40,523 bases of DNA. It comes from Ichthyophonus hoferi. Taxonomy: Eukaryota > Opisthokonta > Ichthyosporea > Ichthyophonida > Ichthyophonidae. The DNA is taken from assembly GCA_002751075.1 (NCBI GenBank), contig NAOQ01000353.1, positions 40,993 through 81,515 of the forward strand, given 5' to 3'. Below are positions 34,075 to 40,523 of the stretch, in pieces (within the stretch, counting starts at the first letter, position 1; each line of letters starts with the position of its first letter). The position numbers and the translations under genes were made by a program. Below the pieces are notes generated by a model that was not told the origin of the DNA, made no database searches, and was given only the letters and a program-made list of their open reading frames with translations.

Positions 34075-34770
34075 GACGAATACTATTAATATATAGGATA
34101 TAAGATATCCATATAAGATATAGAATGTAGGATATAGGATATAAGATATACATATAGGATATAGAATATAGGATATAGGATATAAGATATACATATAAGA
34201 TATACATATAAGATATATAATATAGGATATAAAATATGAAATATGAGATATAAGATATAGGATATAGAATATAGGATATAGAATATAGGATATAGAATAT
34301 AGGATATAGAATATAAAATACAAGATATATGATACAGAATATATGATATAGTATATAAGATATAAGACATAAGATATAAGATATATCATGCAGGATAAAA
34401 GGTATATGATATAGGATATAAGATATATGACGTAAGATATAGGATATTAGATATATGATGCAGGATAAAAGATATATGATGTAGGATAAAAGATATATGA
34501 TATAGGATATAAGATATATGAGGTAGGATATAGAATGTATGATGTATGATATTAGATATATGATGCAGGATAAAAGATATATGATATAAGATATAAGATA
34601 TATGACGTAGGATATAGGATGTATGATATGATGTAGGATATTAGATATATGATGGAGGATAAAAGATATATGATATAGGATATAAGATATAACATGTATG
34701 ATATAAGATATAACATGTATGATATAAAATATAGAATATAGAATATAGGATACAGGATATCATACCATAT
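34075..34770. repeat. Minisatellite field (GGATATAAGATATA-like)
   Basis: About 0.7 kb of six- to seven-base words (ATAGGAT, ATAAGAT, ATACATAT, ATATGAT) with a longer-range unit including GCAGGATAAAAGATATATGA repeated several times from about 34388. The plus strand is strongly depleted of C. The long minus-strand open frames here are repeat artefacts. Confidence 0.9.
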
Positions 34771-35336
34771 TATAATTTAATATAATTAATAATCAAAATA
34801 TAACATAATATAATTAAAAAGAGAATTCTACTATAATTGAATTAACAATAGACTTCTAAAACGATATAGTTAACACATAGGAGCATTGATGGACCACATA
34901 TTATGTACCACTATATTTAGGTTTTACTATATCAAGATATCTTTATACCACTGTGTATATATACTATATACTAGCAAGTAGTGTAAGATATCTATAGATT
35001 ACATTGTTTATTTTATGTTTTATTTTATAGGTAATGAAGTCATAGAACCAGTCAATTACCATAAAGAGACCAACATCATCTAATACCTAATCAGGTATTA
35101 AATGCCAATGTTGACACCTAATAGCTAATAGCTTATACCAGATAACCTCCAAAGAGATATCATAATATCATTTGCTTTATAATTGCCTAATGATAAACAC
35201 CCAGTCTGAGAACTTGCAACCTCTTTCGTTCGTAGATCTGAAATTATTTAAAATTATTTAAAATTTAAAATTTTTCAATAAAAGTAACTTAAAACTACGG
35301 ATCTCTATACTATTTATACTTCCACCCAGGCCACCT
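34771..35336. other. AT-rich spacer, 3' flank of the PPP1R3-like gene
   Basis: No gene seen. Contains an AAATTATTTAAAATTATT tract near 35242-35275. Confidence 0.5.
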
Positions 35337-37126
35337 TTAGTGAGAAAACAGACTTAATGAGTGGTTAGTAGGCCAGTTAAATGGATTGTTATTGGTTGAA
35401 CTAATATTAGGTGCACCTGTCCTTTCCCTATAACTATCATACATGGTATCCTCCAATGATTGGACGCATTCAGGTTTACATTTACGGCTTGTGGTCGGCG
35501 AGGGCACACCAAACACTACTCTTCCTTCATAGTTTTCGCCTGTATTATTATCCCAATACTCTACACCCATAGCCTGGTAGCAAATTGAAAATGCAAGCTT
35601 ACGGCCGTGTGTGATATTGATAGGAACAGGGATAACCACGGCAAAGTCATCGTATTCACAGAGAGCGTCGGAGGATTCATACGTGGCGTATATATCACGG
35701 TAGGTTCGCCAGTTGTCAACAGTGAATCTGTGGTAAAGGGATAGGTTGGGGTTATGGTGTTAGTGGTGGTGGGAGAGAGAGGGAGGGAAAGAAAGGAGGA
35801 AGGATAAAATGAGCGAGTAAGAACATTTCATAGGATAATCACCGTTACTAATAAACATGTAGATAAAGAGGGAAAAAAAAACGATAGGTTCAAATAAACA
35901 TTTCTAGTGTGTTTCATTCTTTCACCATTTGAACATAAACCTAAATACATGTTTAACAATATACCCCTTTCTCGGTCTATCTCTCCGACATATCTATATC
36001 ATCAATTTAGATGCAAACTCTTCACAAGGACCTAGTGTAACATGCACTGTACCATACATATACATACCATACTATACTGTACTATACTATATACTATACT
36101 AGATTAGACTATGCTATAGTATACTGTACATACTACTAGGTGTCTATCATAAACAGAGTTGTCAATACTGTAACGAAGGAGTATGCTACCTCACTCACCT
36201 TCCCCTCCCATGTACATATGTAATTAAATACCTCACAACTAACCTAAACCATACACCATAACACAACATAGAATACCTTACCTGGCAAACACTACTTTAT
36301 GAAAGGCTACATTTTTAACGCGGATTTTTGCCGAGAGTTGTGATGATTTACTATTAAAAGATACGGCAGTCAAGGCAACCATGCCCCAGTTTTCGTTTTC
36401 AGTTTCAGTACGCAGTGTAAATGTCAACCATAGTGTGCAAATCTTTCGCATGGAGGCATGATGTGCATCCTTGCGGTGCCCATGCTCACAAGTCACATTA
36501 CGTCGATCATGGTCATGTTTTATACTGACAAGGGCCAGCTGCTGGAGTTCATGATGTGTGGCCCGCGCATATACTAGTGATGTATTTATTTTGTTAAGAT
36601 TCTCTGCCAAGGTCTGTAAGCCCCTATTAGAATCCTTTCCTGAAAGATTGATATTAGATAGAAAATCAAGCTCTATAGTCGAAGGTGTACGTGTCCCACA
36701 CACCACTCCCGCCCCATCCGCCAGTGTCTCTGCGCAAACATTCTTTAAATCTGCATGTTTCTCTTTTTCTTCTGTCTTTTTCATAATACTTGTGAGTTCT
36801 GGTCCCCCATTCACATATTTTCGGTCCTTCATTGATGATTTAGGCGTGCCCGCTACTGATATTGTTACGCGTTGGCCGTTGAAATATGGGTTGCAGGCTA
36901 ATGTTTCATCATCTTTGTCAAACAAACATATACTGTCTAGGGGTATCTCTTTGTCTAACACCTGGTCTGCAAAAAGTACATGTTTGGTTGGCTTCTTTTC
37001 TCGTTTTGCTGCATCCACCCAGAGAACAGCTAGGATTCCCTTGGTTGGGCAGTCAAGAAAATTGCTTCGTTGCCATGTCCCTGAACTCCCATTGCTCTTT
37101 GCAAGGGAAGACAGAGACGCCATCAT
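35337..37126 (-). CDS. Glycogen-targeting subunit of protein phosphatase 1 (PPP1R3 type, CBM21)
   Basis: These proteins tether PP1 to glycogen so that glycogen synthase and phosphorylase are dephosphorylated. Exons 36282-37126 and 35337-35727 give 1236 nt, 411 residues; the AG|A phase makes Arg282. The PP1-docking motif appears as KHVLFAD (residues 48-54), the RVxF-type site in its usual VxFAD context, preceded by a basic KREKKPTK stretch. The CBM21 domain spans about 235-355: VKNVAFHKVV, then FTVDNWRTYRD and the glycogen-contacting YWDNNTGENYEG. The C-terminal tail is polar. The intron cuts the CBM21 domain between VVFAR and FTVDNW. The start is the first ATG in the frame (37126); the frame is open to about 37204 without an ATG, so an upstream exon cannot be excluded. 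Which vertebrate paralogue it matches cannot be told. Confidence 0.88.
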
Positions 37127-38094
37127 TTCAGGCGTTGGGGCCGTGAGGCGTTTGAACGGCTTAGAGGTAGGAAAACACAGCTTGAAAAATTGAAATAAAA
37201 ACAAAATAAGAAGCGGATAAATACTGTAACCAACAAGAGATTTGTAGTTGTTTACGAAAGGGTATTGCGCGCTTTATGGTGTTGCTAACTAATAAAAATA
37301 ATACCAAACGCTACAGATCATAATTCGTAAACAACAGTTTTTTTCCGAAACCTATATATGACAGCAACACAAAATACAAAAACCAGAAAATAAAATAAAA
37401 TATCACCGTACCGATTTGCTCTGAAACAGACTATATATACAGCCATCGATTAGCTGCGGTATTATTTGTTTACTATAATCAAGTAAAATATGAGATATCC
37501 CACCATTGTCTAGTGGTAATGTGGGTTCACCAATTAAAGTCAAGAGATAGGTTAGAGCAGAGAAGGAAGGATAGTGTTCTCACGTGATGATTGATAGGCC
37601 GACGAACTACTATTTTTCCGTTTATCATGCTATCATAACTAATTTACTTGGAGCACTATCACGTTGGGAATCTATCCTCCATATCTAATCATTATGACTT
37701 GATGTTTATTTCAAGATTGCAAGATTGAAATTTGGAGTTTGGGCAATAATAAAAGGTTAATACGCACATGCGGGTGTCATTTGCAAAATGAGAATATATA
37801 TAGATCTTTACGCCCGCACATACTTATTTTCTTAAGTTTTCTTCCCCATTAAAATCGAATAGGTTTTATTGGTTATATTTTCCATAGGTATGTATTGGGT
37901 ATATAGTTCTATTTAAATCTATGAGCAGGAGTCGCACCCTTGTCACAGAAAATAGCAATAGCAATCAAGGATTGGTTAGGAATTATTCTTACTGGTTCTT
38001 GATAAATCTCACTGATCCATCTCGCCAAAATAAAAAAAGCATGCCACTGGGGCAGTCGTTTCAAACCTTTTAGCCTTATGCATTTATTGGTGAG
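37127..38094. other. Intergenic, CCAAT-rich
   Basis: Promoter side of the PPP1R3-like gene. No gene recognised. CCAAT/ATTGG pentamers are frequent from about 37500 rightward. Confidence 0.4.
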
Positions 38095-38238
38095 TTAAAT
38101 CTTCACTGCGGTCTCCAAAGGAGGTTTTCCCATTCCAAGCCAATCTATTGGTCCATAATAACCCATCAAACACGGATTAGTAGTGGCAAATACGTAACCG
38201 TTAAAACCAATCGGGGATGATAAGACGTTGTCCAATGA
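38095..38238 (-). other. Orphan terminal-exon-like frame
   Basis: On minus, an acceptor-like site (aatattcatag) is followed by 47 open codons and a TAA, reading VLSSPIGFNGYVFATTNPC and then MGYYGPIDWLGMGKPPLE. It might be a distal exon of the PARN-like gene or of another gene, but the phase does not join directly to the exon at 39774. Not recognised. Confidence 0.25.
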
Positions 38239-39187
38239 CTATGAATATTGGCAACTAAATCCGATTGATTGAAAAACCGAATAGATTGCTCTTAATATGT
38301 CGTATGAGACATTAGTTAGATCGGGTGACGTTATTGGTATTGAGCGTCTAATTTCACCACTTCCGGACAAGCTTTACGTCGCCACATACAAACTGGTGAT
38401 AAAAAGAAGACTATATTGAATAATATGTAATATATAGAATAGGTGACATATAAGGATTTCTAATATAATATAAAATAGTATGGCACAATAAAATATAATA
38501 TAAAACTATGTAATGTAGTGTATATAACGTAGTATATTATAATATAATATGATATAATAGAGCCTAGTATTAAAATATAACATAAAACAGTTTAACGTAA
38601 CACCTATTAATCCCAAGATGACAACTAACAACACGCCGCAGTAAGGGAGCTTCATTAAATCAAAATATTTTTAGAACGATTAATAAGATTATAAAAAATT
38701 GTGGTATCAGTAGATGTGTATTATCTATTAATACTTGATTACAATCTCTATCCGCCCATCAAATGCTATCAATTACGAGATGACAACTAACAATTCTGAT
38801 GTAGTAACGGGACTTCACTTAGTCAATAATTTTAGAACAAGAGTCAACAGACTGTGATTATCATTGGATATGTACTCTCGATGCTTTATTACAAACTCCA
38901 CCTGCCACCAATAATTGGTGCATATAGACTCGTGTTGATTGACAAATCACAATGTAGGGCTACCGATCCAAGTCCATAGCAACCTAAAATCACTATGACT
39001 ATTTAGTTTTACAAAAAATAAATAATAACAAAATTCAAAACCTTGCCCAAGGCGTCAATTAAGTATATTTTGAGTTCATTACGTATTATTCAGTGTTTAC
39101 ATAACAAATTTTGGTTAGAATTGATTGTGTTGGCTGTTTAGCAAAGGTTTTAGAGACAGCCACACTTCTCGTCTCTTGTTAGAATAT
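38239..39187. other. AT-rich interval
   Basis: No supported gene. Two related segments (about 38600-38720 and 38760-38890) share GATGACAACTAACAA and similar following sequence, suggesting a diverged duplication. A near-palindrome CACCAATAATTGGTG lies near 38907. Confidence 0.4.
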
Positions 39188-40242
39188 CTACACAAGTCGC
39201 CAATTTAGGGTTGATATATCTTCAGGAAGAGGTTCGCATACGCTTAGCAGGGTTCCCTGTTGAGCAAAAAAGGAGAAGATTAGATAGTATAAATGAGTGT
39301 GTAAATGTTATATATATATATATATATATATATGCATGTATATATATTGTATTGCTCTACTTATTCAAGCGAACTACTCAGCACCCTTTAAGAACTTCAA
39401 ACAAAGCATTCCACCAATAGAAAACGAGAAATTACAACTTCAACCAACCAACCTTCAGGTATGTGTTCCTTCTCCTTAGTACTCACGTAAGTGGCGTAGT
39501 CAATTACGCTCAATTGCAAATTATCCTGACTATTGGTCGAAGTAATCAGTAATATGTGATTGGATAGGTAATATTGGTTAGATAATGATCATGATCTACG
39601 GGCGTTGGGACTATTTTTAATAATCAAGATTTGACTACCTACAGAGCACGGTGATAAAATGGCAATTTTAAAAACTGTGCAATACTACAATTAATTAATT
39701 AATTTTAAGAGAAATAAATAGAATAAAAGACAATTAAATAAACAATGATTGGGTTAAAATCATGTGGTACTACCTGGCAAAGTGACTCAAAACCATCGCG
39801 GCCTTTTCGTCTGTCTTCACATTGACAAAGCATGATATATCATTGATCCAGTTGATATAAATATCTCCTATACCCTGGAAGGCTAGAATAATAGGATGTA
39901 AAATAAGCATGATATTAGATAAATCAGATCTACCTTATCACATTCCAAAAACGTAATAAACAAACACAAGATATTATTGGTATTAGCTTCGAGGACCATA
40001 ACGAACATATGCCAATAGAGTAGCTCAACAGTTTAGAGGAGGGTAAATCTTGGTCCATTATTCAGGCTGGACATAAAGTGTAGGAGTATGGTGGGATAAT
40101 ATATGATATATTAATGCAATATTGTAACGTAAAAATATCTGAAAATAAGTTTTCTGGTGTTGTCAAACTTATTTTCAATTTCGATTCAGTTACCTACAGT
40201 GGTTCGCCCGGATACTAACCAATCAGGTGAATTTTCACATAA
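39188..40242 (-). CDS. PARN: PARN-like poly(A)-specific ribonuclease, C-terminal part (incomplete)
   Basis: PARN is a cap-stimulated 3' deadenylase of the DEDD family; its RRM-like domain binds cap and RNA. The secure exon is 39774-39882, which reads FQGIGDIYINWINDISCFVN and matches the human block [20 protein letters not shown]. An upstream exon at 40194-40242 (NSPDWLVSGRTTV) joins in phase and aligns with human PKEWKTSDLYQLF, one residue different in length. Downstream, a 22-nt exon at 39487-39508 (VIDYATY, compare YRIQTYAEYV) and a terminal exon at 39188-39256, behind the strong acceptor ctccttttttgctcaacag, are phase-consistent but weak. The nuclease domain would lie beyond the right edge. 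The RRM block is my only strong evidence, so the family name is probable rather than certain. Confidence 0.55.
39309..39333. repeat. (TA)n microsatellite
   Basis: Pure TA run between the two putative 3' exons of the PARN-like gene (in an intron on that model). Confidence 0.9.
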
Positions 40243-40523
40243 CTATGCCTTCCGTTACTTAAAAAATACAACCAACCAAATCAATATTAATTGTATTCTG
40301 ATATAACTAATAAATTTAACTAACAACTAGTCCAATAATAAACGGAAAATCCTCGGCAAGCATCTTTAAAGCCAGAATATTTTCAAAACAAATGTTATAG
40401 CACGTTACTTCCAGCCCCACCCATGACATATCTATCTACGATGCTATTATTAGTTTTCATGAGTTATTGGAGCCAGGTAAATTTACGGAGATGAGATATC
40501 TTTTTAAGTACCAATAATAACAA
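40243..40523. other. Right-edge sequence
   Basis: Probably intron of the PARN-like gene. Short open frames on minus (for example LALKMLAEDFPFIIG near 40330-40400) lack convincing splice signals. Confidence 0.35.

Noticed and set aside
33997-34389. Two long minus-strand frames rich in Tyr-Ile-Leu-Tyr
   Set aside because: Produced by the C-poor tandem array, which has few stop codons in those frames.
36558-37193. Plus-strand frame of 211 codons
   Set aside because: Antisense shadow of exon 1 of the PPP1R3-like gene, where the PP1 motif and CBM21 domain are clear.
37127-37204. N-terminal extension of the PPP1R3-like protein
   Set aside because: The frame is open but begins at TTG and is pyrimidine-rich like an intron end; the first ATG is at 37126.
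37497-37535. tRNA-like CCATTGTCTAGTGGTAATG segment
   Set aside because: Resembles the 5' part of a tRNA-Glu D arm only; no anticodon arm or properly spaced B box follows.

Overview
The window is AT-rich eukaryotic nuclear DNA with GT-AG introns, many (TA)n and minisatellite tracts, and one N gap. Seven protein genes can be named or described from reconstructed exons. An RPB3, importin-13, ECH1, syntenin, COMMD3, glycogen-targeting PP1 subunit and PARN-like gene set, with syntenin in particular, points to a holozoan (an animal or a close unicellular relative). I cannot name the species.

Layout from left to right: RPB3/POLR2C (minus, 3' part beyond the left edge; three exons in 200-2554); an intronless importin-13-like gene (plus, 3234-5972), divergent from RPB3; ECH1 dienoyl-CoA isomerase (minus, 11 exons, 6557-10889), convergent with importin-13; syntenin (minus, 4 exons, 13735-15714, 299 aa); a gene-poor, repeat-rich stretch (about 15.7-23.1 kb) holding a large foldback, an inverted pair, a three-copy coding-like tandem family and orphan exon-like frames; a Pro/Gln-rich protein of unknown family (plus, 3 exons, 23456-26277), whose first exon is interrupted by the assembly gap; COMMD3 (plus, 5 exons, 28396-32380), surrounded by four copies of one short dispersed element; a minisatellite field near 34.4 kb; a CBM21/PPP1R3-type protein (minus, 2 exons, 35337-37126); and part of a PARN-like gene (minus, 39.2-40.25 kb, running off the right edge).

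The named genes are ordinary housekeeping or signalling genes and do not form a pathway: transcription (RPB3), nuclear transport (importin-13), beta-oxidation of unsaturated fatty acids (ECH1), membrane scaffolding (syntenin), endosomal sorting (COMMD3), glycogen control (PPP1R3) and mRNA deadenylation (PARN). Gene models were built by hand from splice signals, phase agreement and remembered family sequences. The exon phases close exactly in ECH1 (936 nt), syntenin (900 nt), COMMD3 (546 nt) and the PPP1R3-like gene (1236 nt), which is the best internal support.

I found no clear new system. The most unexplained parts are the 16.4-23.3 kb repeat complex with its coding-like remnants, the unknown Pro/Gln-rich protein with its in-frame duplication across the gap, the four-copy element around COMMD3, and a high density of CCAAT/ATTGG pentamers around several genes.
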